Of a stretch of DNA of 64,000 nucleotides, positions 44,001-55,000 are shown piece after piece. Position numbers and translations under genes: made by a program. Every line of letters starts with the position of its first letter. Position 1 is the stretch's first letter. The DNA is from Saprolegnia diclina VS20 (taxonomy: Eukaryota > Oomycota > Saprolegniomycetes > Saprolegniales > Saprolegniaceae): positions 547,990 through 611,989 of the forward strand of contig NW_008246095.1 in the NCBI RefSeq assembly GCF_000281045.1, in the 5' to 3' direction. The notes beneath the pieces are model-generated. The model saw only the letters and a program-made list of their open reading frames with translations, was not told the origin of the DNA and searched no databases.

Positions 44001-46438
44001 CGTCGATGCCAGCGTAATCGCGGCCACACGCCGGGGCTGCGTAATGTACATGTTGACGGTCGGGTCTTCGTCCAAGATAAACTGCGGCACCGACGTGCTC
44101 TTGCCGCAGCCCGTCTCGCCTTGGATGATCGTCAGCGGGTTCTTGGCCACATTGTTGAGAAGTTCGTCCTTATGCGCAAACACGGGCAGTGTGAAAATGA
44201 GCTTTTCAATGTGCACCGGCTCGCGTGGCGGCAGCGGCGCGCGGGGCTGAAGCGGCAACGGCGGTGGCATCGGCGGGTTCAACTGCAGCTGCTCGAGCTG
44301 CGTCGTGAGCGACGCAGTGGATGGCGCAGTAGAGCTTGTCGTCTTGGGGCGGCGAAGGCGCTTGGCCAGCACCGACGGCAATAGCGCGCCTTTCGGAGCA
44401 AGCAGCGGCAGCGGCGGCGGCTGGTACTCTTCAAAGAGCGGCGCCAGCATCCAGTATGACCACGAACAGAGCTGGAGCGAAGTGGCGTCGTCCCCGAAAA
44501 AGTGTCGCGCGACCGCGTTCACGTGGTTCTTCGAGTAGACTTGGGGCGTCACCAGCGACAGGATTGTCGAAAAGACACCAGCCGAGAAGAAGGCGTGTTC
44601 GTTGAGGCGCGGCGACAAGCCAAAGATCTTGAGGTGATGCAGCTGCCAGTCGATCCAGTAGCGGAAGACGACCGAGGCGTCCATCTCGGCCGCATTCGCA
44701 ACGGTTGCGAGCGGCACAATCGTCGTGTGCTTCTGCATCGTCTTGCACACGGCAGCCGTCAAGAGCAGCGGCAGCACGTACGCGTGGAGGCGCTCGTGGA
44801 GCGTCGGCACGAGCAGCGACATTGCATTGGCCACCACTTGGAGCTCGTAGTGGGTCTTGGCGCCCTTCCAAGCCTGGAGGCGCGACTGGAGCGCCGGGTG
44901 TTGGGCCAGAAGAAACACCACGTTGCGCTGAAACGCAGCCGCCCGCGCCTCTTTCCCAACGGCCAAGAGCCGGTGGATCGGGATCGGGGCTTTGCCGTCG
45001 CTGCTACGCGGCGTCATGCTGCGCGTGCTGCCGTCGGCAAGGATCTCGACAACCGGTTGGGTTTGTCCGAGCGCGTGGTACACAAGGCAGTTGGCCTCGA
45101 TTGCGATCGGGTGCGACTCGAGGGCGGCAAACCGCGCGCTCAAATGGCGCTCTTGGCAGTAGAGCACGTCGAGGGCAAAGTTCGGGTACGATTGCTTGTC
45201 GAGGAGCTTGATGGCCTTCTTCCACTCGGCGGGCGGGAGGCACGACAGCCGGTTTGCAGTCGGGTACCGCGACAGGAACTGGTCGTCGGCGCCGTAAAAG
45301 CTGTAGATCGCATAGACGTAGCTGAGTGCGGACGCGTTGCTCCTCAGAAACAGCTGAAACGACGGGTCGTCCAGCCAGTTGGTCTCGCCAAATTGGCTCC
45401 CAAGCCACTCGACGCTGGCCTGCACGCCAAGGTGCCCGTTTGCACGGCGGAGCGACGGCAAGTTGAGAAGCGACGCAAAGTCGAAATGGCGCTCGAGGTA
45501 CGGGGTAAAGTCGTTGCCGCATGCGAGCGCGACCTCGATGAGCTTGGTGGGCGCGACGCCGAGGCAGTCGGCTACCTTTGTCGCGCGGTAGACAAAGGCT
45601 GTCACGGTCTCGTCCTCCCTAGGAGTCGTACAGTCAGCATCATGCGATGCGCAGAGAGGAGCGTACTTGAAGATGATATTCGGGAAGGGAATGTACGAGA
45701 CGTTTTGCATGAGGAGGTAGTCCGAGTCTTGGGAGAGCACGGCAAAGGCGAGGCCGTCCCGCACCATCTTGCCGAGGGCTTCGTCGGCCTCGACGCTCGT
45801 CGTAATTAGCGAGCAGCCCGCATGTTGAATGCAACGCACCTATTGCAGCATGGCATCAACTCTCATGTACGAATCCACGAAGGAAGGACGCTACCACAGT
45901 GGCACGGGCAAGGGGAAACACAGCGTGGGCTTCGACGGCGATCTTGGCGGCGGCCGAGCTCTCGTCGACGCGGATCGTCGTCGGGTCCACCTCGGCATTG
46001 GTCTCGGGCACCTCGGGCGCCGGCGCAAAGATACCGTCGCGAACGATCGCGCTCTTCTCGGCGCGCTCGTCCGCACGCTTCTCGTGGGTCACGTCCTTGA
46101 TCGAGTTCAAGCGGCCGGGCGGGTCGCGTACAAACTTGAGGCGGATCTTGGCGCGGAAGAACTTCTTCATCCAGTCCTGGACCCAGAGGTATAGCGCGCG
46201 CTGGTCGCCTATCGCAAGATGCACGTCGTTGGCCTCGTCATGAAGTGGGCAAGCGATTACCGCCGAGGAGCACCCAGCTCGCATCAAAGGGCGCAAACTG
46301 CTTGGAGACTTGCTCGCACGCGTAGTGCAGGAACGAGTCGAGGTCGACGGCCAGCGTCTGCCCACTTAGGTCCACGTCGGCGTCGCCGCAGTCGGCTTGG
46401 TTGGCGTGGCAGTACGACGTCAGGCCTCGGATGCCCAT
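41055..46438 (-). CDS. PIN/FEN-like nuclease domain fused to a DExH-box RNA helicase
   Basis: Seven exons join to 1,694 residues (introns 46209-46260, 45840-45894, 43234-43280, 42999-43049, 42443-42495, 41402-41442). The N-terminus MGIRGLTSYCHAN is that of Asteroid-type XPG/FEN-like PIN proteins, and the acidic active-site positions look kept: LAVDLDSF, VEADEA (~180), SQDSDYLL (~202), ACGNDF (~272). A helical middle follows. The DExH core begins near 725: GETGCGKSTSVPQF (~737), TQPRRVAAIT, LVLDEAHERSMDMD (~831), IIMSATMD, LSTNIAESSVTIP, and VKQRSGRAGRI. HA2 and OB-type domains (FPLDVRLCRLLMYGLSAYDL) and a long C-terminal tail follow. The helicase half resembles the DHX29/36/57/YTHDC2 group. 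A role in RNA decay, processing or quality control is inferred. Confidence 0.85.
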
Positions 46439-47065
46439 GCTGATGATTTCTGCTGATCCCGAATTGGATTGTCAATGGCCTCCAAAAGAACCGATTGGAC
46501 CAATGGCGTGCAGAACCTCTAGCAACGCATATCTAACGGTATTCAAAATTAGAGGTTTGCACCGCCCAGGAGCACCTTCGGGGAAAGTGATCGTCGCGTC
46601 GCTTCGTTGCTGCTGTCGACGAGCTGAGTGAAGGTGCGGGTCTAGAGCTATCAACTGGATGCCTTACCACAAGTCACAGTTCTATGTTGCTGGGGTAAGG
46701 TCTCATTTCGAGAATATGATCTTAGGTGGCATTTATTGACATGAAAAGCTTGTGGTCGTCCTCAACATCGTCATTACTTGGTCCGCAGATAAGGAGCTTC
46801 TCGGTGAAAGGCCATCCTCGGGCTCGTTTGAACTCGATCGTTTTGCATCATTTTGCATCGTAGTAATCTGCGTAGCAGTACTGGAATCGATGAGGCCTCA
46901 TGTGGTTCCCGATTCTGAAAATGCGCGAACCAGAACCGAGTGAAAATGCGAGTGGGTGCCAGAGGGTGTCTATCTATGGTCAAACGTCTGGTGACAGACG
47001 AAAGAGACAAGAGTTGGATAGATAAAACACGGGATCTTGGATTTATGAAGCAAGTATTACGTGGT
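46439..47065. other. Intergenic, no gene seen
   Basis: 627 bp upstream of the nuclease-helicase fusion and downstream of XRN2, both minus strand. Nothing recognised beyond presumable promoter and terminator function. Confidence 0.5.
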
Positions 47066-50000
47066 TTACCGGTCGTATCGCTGGTTGGGGTACGAGGAAG
47101 ACGGCGCCTTGTCATATGTGCCGCGCTGCGCGTGCATGTTGCGCAGGCCGGCCTTGAGCGCATCCATGTTGGGCGCCTGCGGGCCGAAGCCCGAGCCGGC
47201 GACGCCACCTTGCTGCTGTGCGTCATTCGAATACGAGGCACCGCCTTGGTAGTCACGGCCGCCCTGGTAGCCGCCATGACCACCTTGGTAACCACCGCCA
47301 CCACCTTGGTAGCCACCGCCTTGATAGCCACCGCGACCGCCGCCTTGATAGCCACCACGGCCGCCACTACCACCTTGGTAGCTGTTGCCGCCCTGGTAGC
47401 CGCCGCGACCGCCCTGGTAGCCGCCACGACCGCCCTGGTAGCCGCCACGACCGCCCTGGTAGCCACCGCGCCCACCCGACGGCGCTTGATGCCGAAAGCC
47501 CGACGTCGTCGGCGGACCCTGCTGGTCGTTGTTGCTGTTGGGGACGTAGAGAAAGTTGTTGTGGGTCGGGGTCCCCCACCCCTGCTGACCTTGCGTCGGC
47601 TGGAAGCGGTTGTGGTTGTTTTGGCCGCCGCCGCGCTGATGGTTGCGGACGCTAATGGCAGTTCGGGCGGCGCCGGCCATGTCGATGATCGAAATGTTGG
47701 CGTTGCCAAAGAAGGGCGCGCGCACATCGCGGTCTTCAGGCGTCACGAGCACCGGTTCGTCTTCGATCGCACCGGGCAGCAAGACCGAGAGATGGCGGTT
47801 CTTGGGCGGCGAGAGAAACTCAAAGCTGAGGCACTTGTTGTTGCGAATGTCGAGGAGCTCGATCTTGGCCTTCTCGGGGCTCGGTACGATGCAGCCTTCC
47901 GGAAAGAAGCTCGGCTCGTGGTACGCCATACTGCCCGCCATCTCAAACGTCGCCGGCACGAGCGCCACGGGCGAGTTCGTTGGCGTCGGCAGCGGCTGGT
48001 TGGCGTTCGCATGGAAGAAGATGAGCTCCTTCCCAAAGCGCTCGTTGCGCTTCTTCTCGGCGTTCGTGAGCTTGGCGTTCATCGGCGCCATCGCATCCAG
48101 AAGGCGCTTCTCGTCAATGAACGGCAGCAGCGCGATCCAAAGCCACGGCACAGGCTTCCCGTTCGGGTCGAGCGGGATCTCTTCCGGGTAAAAGTCCAAT
48201 ATCGGCGACTCGGGGTCCGTCATGAGCCACTGGTACGGCTTGGGGATCGCATGCTTCGAGTCGGCAGGGAAGACGCCCATGAGCTGCTCGAACGGGCAGA
48301 ACGGCTGACCAAGATCAAACTTGATCTCGTACCGGTCAATGTTTTTGAGATCCGAGGCGAACGGCGCGTAATGGAACGGGTAAAACCACGTCCACGACAC
48401 ACAGCCCGCGTAGTAGTAGCGCATGACCCAGCACAGGCCTTCAATGTACGCCTGGAAGACGCGCTCGCGACCGCCACCTAATCGCATTGTCCATACATCG
48501 TCTCGAACACAAGAGGACACGTACCGATTTCAATGTCGTTGGCCTTGAGCTTGTCTTCGTAGTAGCGGGTCTTCCAGCCCGGCTCGCCGAGGCGCACCGT
48601 GTCCTTGATTTCGTCGCGGTACTTGTCGAGCTTGGCTTGCTCCATTTGCTTGATACGCTCCTTCAGCGCTTGCTTGGGCTCGAGCTGTGTGTACACCTCG
48701 TTCGAGGGCGTGGCCACACCACGGCCGTCCTTGTGGCGCTTGACCGAGACTGCGTCACCGCGGGCCGCTTCGGCGGCGACTTGATCGCGCTTCTTGTACA
48801 TCTCTCGCCGCGCTTGGAACTCGACGTTGCGACGCTCCTTCTCGATGCGGCGCTGGAAGATGGTTTCTTCGACAGTGCCGACCTCGGCGAGGAGCACGTC
48901 AGCTCGGGACAGATCGATCTCACCGCCGGGGTTGGTGATGTAGCCGCCGAGCGACGGAAGCAGCTTGGCGTACACGAGCAGGAGGTAGTCGACGGCGCCG
49001 TCGCGAATGTCCATGCACGGCAAGTGCGGCAGGAAATCGTTGCCGACAAAGAAGCAGAGGAACACAAAGTCGTCAATGATGCGCTCGAAGTCGTACGGGA
49101 AGGGCAAGGTACCAGCGACGGGCTAGAGAGTGCGGAATGAGGACGAGAAGCAGTTCGGAATGAGCGACGTACCTCAAACTCAATGCGGAGGTACTCGCGC
49201 AGTGTGCTAATGTGAAGAAACTGGAACGGCTTCAAGTTGGATGCAAGCATGGCTGCGTCGTGCTCGCCGTACTCGCCGGCCTTGCGCTTCGCATTGGACG
49301 GATCGTTGCCCGCGAGACGCGCCTTGGCTTCAATGGCCTCGTACTTGGCCTTGCCGAAGAGGACTTCTTCGCGAAGGACCGAAAAATGCGCTTCGTGGGT
49401 CGCGAGCCCAAGCATGATGAGATCGGCATCGAGACCATGCAGCACGTGGCGCAGGTTCGGGTTGTAGTCGGGTTGGCAGCGCTGGTCGCGGATGTACATG
49501 ATGAGCTTGTGCTCACCCTCCCCGGGAACCCCGGCGTCGGAAAAGAGCACCTATCGAGAAGACGGATGAGAGATGGAGCATGCATCTATGAAGTACCTTG
49601 ATGTTCTTCCAGCCAGGGCTCGAGTTGATCCGATCGCGGACGTAGAAGCGCATGAACTTGGCGAGCTTGGCCATGAACTTGGTGCCGGGCGTAATGACGT
49701 TGGAATCCCACGGCGTCTGCTTGGCCGGCACCTTGTGGCCGATGAGCGCCATGTACTCGCGCGCTTCGGCGTCGACTTCCTCGCGCTGGCGCGCTTCTTG
49801 AGCAGATCGGAAACGACGCGAACGCTGCTGGTTCATCTTGGCACGCGGTGCAACGCCATCGATGGCCATGTAGAGGAGGCGGCGCGGGCGCACGCAGGCC
49901 ACGAGGCGGTCAACGTAGTCCATGAGGCGCATGAACATCTCTTCTTCGGTCTTGGGCTGCTCGCCCTCTTCCGGGTGCGCGCACGGGTGGATGATACCGT

Positions 50001-50172
50001 TCATGTCGATGTAGAGGTTGTCGAACTCGGTGCCATTGGGGTTCTCGGCCTCGATGTCGATGAGGCCGAAGCGGTCGCGGCCCTCGAGCCTCGTCGGCGG
50101 GTCCTCGGTGGCGTAGACCACCGTCTTGGGGTACTTCATGCTGATCCAGCGGTAGAACGCGGGGACACCCAT
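47066..50172 (-). CDS. XRN2: 5'-3' exoribonuclease 2 (RAT1/XRN2) with RGG-type tail
   Basis: Four exons (50172-49597, 49550-49173, 49122-48525, 48477-47066) give about 987 residues. The N-terminus MGVPAFYRWISMKYP and catalytic-core stretches (NLYIDMNGIIHPCAHPE, LLYMAIDGVAPRAKMNQQR, DAGVPGEGEHKLIMYIR, LDADLIMLGLATHE, FVGNDFLPHLP) are those of the XRN family. GWKTRYYEDKL and YIEGLCWVMRYYYAGCVSW follow. The nuclear RAT1/XRN2 type is favoured by length and overall layout. XRN2 degrades 5'-monophosphate RNA in the nucleus, drives transcription termination and processes rRNA. The C-terminal ~120 residues are a GGYQGG/RGG low-complexity region (47250-47480) typical of RNA-binding, phase-separating tails. 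Confidence 0.93.
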
Positions 50173-50527
50173 GCTTCTTCGTCTCGCAAGCTCGCAGAAT
50201 GAACCTCGCCGATGGTCGTGGTCGGAATATTAATATACTAAGGTTTTAATATACCTTTATATTTGTATGCACATGCACGATTTTCGTTTAAAGTGCGTGG
50301 ATTATGCCACCGAGCTTCAAACCGGACCCATTTTTAGCCAATCCACGCCCGAGCCGCTGTGGACCAACCAGTGGAGAGCTTTTTCAGAATTCAAATGCTC
50401 TCTCTATTTGTATCCCATACTCCACGCTATATTGTGACGTGGCAGTACGATGAAGCGAGCTCGTCGACCCGTGCAGATGGAGATTTACGACGTACATGTT
50501 GGTTGCACATCGGCGGCCAAGACCTCT
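50173..50527. other. Intergenic, AT-richer spacer
   Basis: Upstream of XRN2. Contains a tract with several ttaatata-like stretches (50227-50265). No gene seen. Confidence 0.5.
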
Positions 50528-51440
50528 TCAGGGGCATACGTGCGTCTGCGGGTAGGTGGCAATCATCGCAATGATGCCGGGAGACGCAGACGAGGCAGCG
50601 TCGTTGGCCCCGTGGCCGCCCAGGATGTGGGACCGGCTCACTATATGCGGCTCGGCGCTAACGTTTAGAGCTGAGAGAGGACGTAGAGGAGCATGATAGA
50701 GAAGATGTATCACCACAAATCAACTTTGAACGTGCAGGTTTGCAGGTGACTGGTCTAGTACGGGACAAGGGGTTGTAGGGCACGACGTTGACAAACTGGC
50801 GGGATGCTACGTCGATCGTGAGGCGTTGTGCGAGCCATAGATCGTGAGCGCCGGTGGCGGGCCATAGTACCCCTCGTACCAAATACTGAGGAACCACGCC
50901 GTCGCGTTGCTCCCTGTGATGACCGTGACGGTCGCAATACCAGCAAACATAGTCTGCACTTGGGCGGTCAAGCTCTCTGTCAAGTTGGCCGACGTCACGT
51001 TGAGGAGTGCGCCGACGACATTCGACCCGATTGCAAACTTGACGTTCATGTTGAAACCGGCGATCGCGTGACGCAACTCTTGCGTCGCAGCGTCCAAGGA
51101 CCGTGTGAGCATGCGCCTGGCCGCGACCGACGCGGTCGTCGACAGCAGCGGACTCTGGTTGATCTCTATGCACGTCAGCGCCTGCGCAACACACATACCA
51201 CGCAGTGTACGCGACGTTGGCCGTGTCGCGACTGCCGACGTGTACTCGGTCGACGACTCCATATTCGCACTCGCCAGCGCCATCGTACAGTTCCGAGTCG
51301 TTTGGTTCCCGACGCACGAGATGATCGACGCGCATGGCGCCGCCATGACGCACTGGGCGGCGAGCGCTGGCTTGACACTTGGTTGCAGGATACGACAATG
51401 AGGACACCACGTGGCAGCGCGACAGGATAAAGCGTACAAT
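50528..51440 (-). pseudogene. Degenerate C-terminal module of the giant secreted protein
   Basis: Positions 51440 down to 51190 align with 52330-52087 of the intact gene on the same strand (AQCVMAAPCASIISCVGNQT here, ASQCAMSTPCASIVSCVGNQ there). Relative to the intact copy, a 4-nt deletion near 51216 shifts the frame and the splice-acceptor TAG is changed (ttg at 51383-51385 on the plus strand instead of cta). The reading continues with a B-type module (YYGPPPALTIYGSHNA), shifts frame again, and gives FVNVVPYNP, the motif that ends other modules. A possible last exon (SAEPHIVSRSHILGGHGAN, 50656-50528) closes with a stop. This may be a decayed paralogue, or the true 3' end of the giant gene misplaced by assembly. 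Confidence 0.55.
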
Positions 51441-51986
51441 GCCGCTGGGTACATCGGTCGATACCATGCACAGCACGGTACATCCTTTGCTTGGGTTGCC
51501 ACCAAGCGTTCTAAATCCTGTCGTGAGCACCCCTCGTAGCACGTGCTATGGGATGAATGCGAGTAGGGACGGCAACGTGAGGGGCAACCAAAGGAATCAT
51601 GTTTCCCTTGGGGTCAACGCCCAATGGCCACTCCGCAGCATAATATGCATTAGTGGTAGTCGTGTAGTTGCATGGTCGAGATAAATTGAAGAGCCACGTG
51701 CCCTAGGAGGGAGTCGCTCGTTCTAAGATGAGGACTTTGGCAACCGAGAGTCTGGGCCTTCGTCGACATCAAGCATGGCGCCAACATCTCGATATCCGGA
51801 TGCCCATGAGTATCCGGATACGCTTGTATTATCCGGATTTCCGTCGATCGGCCAGCACATTGCCTTTGCCATGGCCCGCAGCAGCGCGCAGCTCGAGGTC
51901 GACCGCCTCAACCTCTCTCTGCACTACGAAAAGCTCCTTCTGGCGCCGCCGACGCGCCACCTGCCCGTGACGATCCTCACGGGCTT
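51131..51986 (+). repeat. Left arm of a large inverted repeat
   Basis: Identical as far as I can read to the reverse complement of 63145-64000 (position x pairs with 115131 minus x). The arm ends exactly at the N gap. It contains part of the degenerate giant-protein module, a 430-bp spacer (51441-51870) and the 5' end of a CobW gene. Confidence 0.92.
51871..51986 (+). CDS. CobW/COG0523 GTPase, 5' fragment cut by the gap
   Basis: The first 38 codons of the CobW gene (MARSSAQLEVDRLNLSLHYE onward to the start of the P-loop, ILTGF) are identical to the complete copy on the minus strand at 61554-63260. It stops at the run of Ns. Whether a second complete gene exists beyond the gap cannot be seen. 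Confidence 0.7.
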
Positions 51987-52086
51987 NNNNNNNNNNNNNN
52001 NNNNNNNNNNNNNNNNNNNNNNNNNNNNNNNNNNNNNNNNNNNNNNNNNNNNNNNNNNNNNNNNNNNNNNNNNNNNNNNNNNNNNN
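51987..52086. other. Assembly gap (100 N)
   Basis: Exactly 100 undetermined bases, the usual convention for a scaffold gap of unknown size. It interrupts the giant secreted-protein gene on the right and a CobW gene on the left. Confidence 0.98.
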
Positions 52087-55000
52087 ACACATACCACGCA
52101 GTGTACGCGACGTTGGCCGTGCAGCTCGCGACCGCCGATGTGTACTCGAGCGACGACTCCATATCCCCACTCGCCAGCGCCGTCGTAAAGTTCCCGGTCG
52201 TTTGGTTCCCGACGCACGAGACGATCGACGCGCATGGCGTCGACATGGCGCACTGGGAGGCGAGTGACGCGCAGGCTTGGCACTTGGCTACAGGATACGA
52301 CAGTGAGGACACCACGTGGCAGCACGACAGGATAATAATGCGTACATCGTTGCATCGAATCCGACAGCATCGCCCAGTTGGACGTGTACGGAAAGCCAAA
52401 CGCTGAAATGTTGAGCGGAACAACCTTGTACAGCCAGCTCGATGGCGCGGACGATATATTTTCAAACGCACCGAGCACCGTGATCGTTGGTAGCGGCGCA
52501 ACGTAGTTCGCGTATGACAGCGTGAGGCTCCATGATGTCTGGCTTGTGGAGGCAGATGTAGCGGTCACTTGCCCCATGCCGCCGAGCAACGTCTGTAGTA
52601 ACGCCGCGATGGTCCGTGTCGGTGTTGCCAAGGCCACATTGGACACGCTGCCAACGCTCGAGCCAAAAAGACTCAGCTGCAACGTTACGTCCTTGGTCGT
52701 GTCCAAGAAGATGGTCTGGATCGCAGTCGTCACCGTTGGCACAATCATGCGGTAGGCCAAGATGGACGTGATGTTGGCCGCGAGGCTCAGGTCGGCGGCG
52801 ACAGGGCACCCGTTCTGCAGGAGGCAGCTCGTCGCCGCGAGAAAGGGACTCGCACTCGCAAAGGTTTGGTTGGCAAAACAGAGGGTAGCATTGGCCGTCG
52901 CGTTCACAGACGACAACTGTGGTGACGCTTGAAGAGCACTGAGGGTCGACGCAATCGACGCATTCGCGCGCCAGCAGCTCAGTATATTGGCACACGCAGC
53001 GTCGGCGGTGCATGCGCTAAACTGCGACACGCACGCATTGCAGGTCGCTACAGAGACCATGAGTCTCTCAAGAACATAGGATCAAACTGTACCGCTGAGC
53101 ACGAGGGCCGTTTTGGTGACCGTCGTCGGCAGCAAGAGCATCAACATATGGCTGGCCTGCACGGTGCGCGTCGCGGTCGTCGTCGCAAACGGTGACGTGA
53201 CCCTCGGCAATGACAACGGAATCGCAAGGTTCGGGAATGTCAGCGTGACGTTGCACGAGAGATCGCAAGCCAGCACAGCCGTGGGCGTTAGCGAGACGCC
53301 CCAGACCGACTGGAACGCGTAATTGAGCCCGCTTGACGCGCTGCTCGTCACGACCAGCGAGACGTTGAGCGATGGGTACGAGATGGTTGTATTGAAGGTC
53401 ACGGTCGTGTTGGGCACAGTAACGACGTGGACTTCGGGCGTCATCGAGAGGACCACGTTCTTGGGTATACCGTTGACCATTGTCGAGTTGAGCGCACACT
53501 GGTAGTTGCTCATGCACGAGTAGTAGAGCGCAAATCGAGTCATCGACTTGAGCGACGTGGTCGTGAACGGCGTTTGAGGTCCCAAGAGCACGGACGACAT
53601 CGACATTGGCAAAAAGAGCGCGCTGTTGACGAGCAGCGCCGAGACATTGGCGTTGATGGCCGCCCGGAAGCTGGACAAGAGATAGGTGCAGTCGGTATCC
53701 GTGAGGCAGTTTGCCTTCAAGTACGCTTCGCACTGGTCGCAAACTAGAAAAAAGTGAGCAAGATTCAACTCGAAAGCGCGTACCAGTGGCCATGGTTTTT
53801 GTTGCATTTGTCGTTGCCGTGTTGTTGGTTGGAGTCCCCGATGGAAACAGGTTGGTACCGTACGTGGGCATCGGCGCCGGTGACGTGGTCATCGGGGCTT
53901 GTGTCGGCACCGCTTGGTACGGGAACCCAAACTGGACAGCATGGAGCGGTACGACCTCGTAGTATTGCGACGGCGAATTGGCACCGATGACGTACGCGGT
54001 CACGGGCGATGACGTGGCAATCGTCAGCGTTGGCAGTGGCCCAATGTAGTTGCTGTACGTTAGCTGAATGTACCACATCGTGTTGGTTTCTTGCGACGTC
54101 GAGAGAGACACAGTGCCCAAAGACTTGAACATCGCTTGGAGCTGGCTCGCGAGCACGGACGACGACGAGTAGAGCGAAATGGACTCAATACGACCAAGAA
54201 AGGCGCCGAGAAGAGAAATGTCGAGGCTCACGGACGCCGTGAGGGCCCCCGAGACGAGGATCTTCTGGTAGCCAGGCGTCACCGAGGGCACGAGACTTCG
54301 ACCAGCCGAGATCTGGCTCAACGTCACGTTCACCGGACACTTGTTGGCCGCCAAACAGCTCGATGCCGCGAGGAACGGAGTCACCATTGCCAATGACTCA
54401 TCCGTGAGGCAAAACGCAACACTCCTGCCGTACTTGGCGTAGAGCGAAGCCGCTGTGACATCGAGGGACCCGTTGCGCACTTGCTGCGTCGTGCTGTCGG
54501 CGTTCGCACACGATAGCAAGCGGGTGCAGCCCGAGAGGTTGCTGTAGCACGCTTCAAAGTACTGCAAGCAGCGATTGCACGCCGCTAGTCCGGCGTTCTC
54601 AGACGAAATACATGCTAACACATCAACGTACGGCTCTGGGCAATCTCCAGGTTCAGCCCCGTGGTATTGGAAGGGAAGAGCTGAAGCACTTGCGACGCAC
54701 TCTTCTTGTATGCGGACACGTAGATGTCGTCCGCAACGACGTCTGGTAGTGTCAGCGGCAATATCGCGTGCGCAAAATCGAATGTCAAGTAGCACGGCAG
54801 ATTCGAACAGCCGAGCGACGCAGTCGGCGGCATCGATGCGTTCCATTGAGACGCCAGCGCATACGTGAGATCGGCGGGCGACATGGAGCTGTCGATGGCC
54901 ATGGTCACATTGAACGCTGGGTACGTCACCGTGAGGTTGAAGGCGGCCGATGTGTTGTAGATCATTGCGACATGCTTTTCGGTGCTCGCGACAAGCACGG

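Noticed and set aside
44502-45809. 435-codon plus-strand open frame opposite the nuclease-helicase fusion
   Set aside because: Shadow of a strongly biased coding exon with recognisable PIN and helicase motifs on the other strand.
47250-47480. Possible minisatellite or CRISPR-like array
   Set aside because: The repeats are in-frame GGYQGG codons of the XRN2 tail; no spacers, and the genome is eukaryotic.
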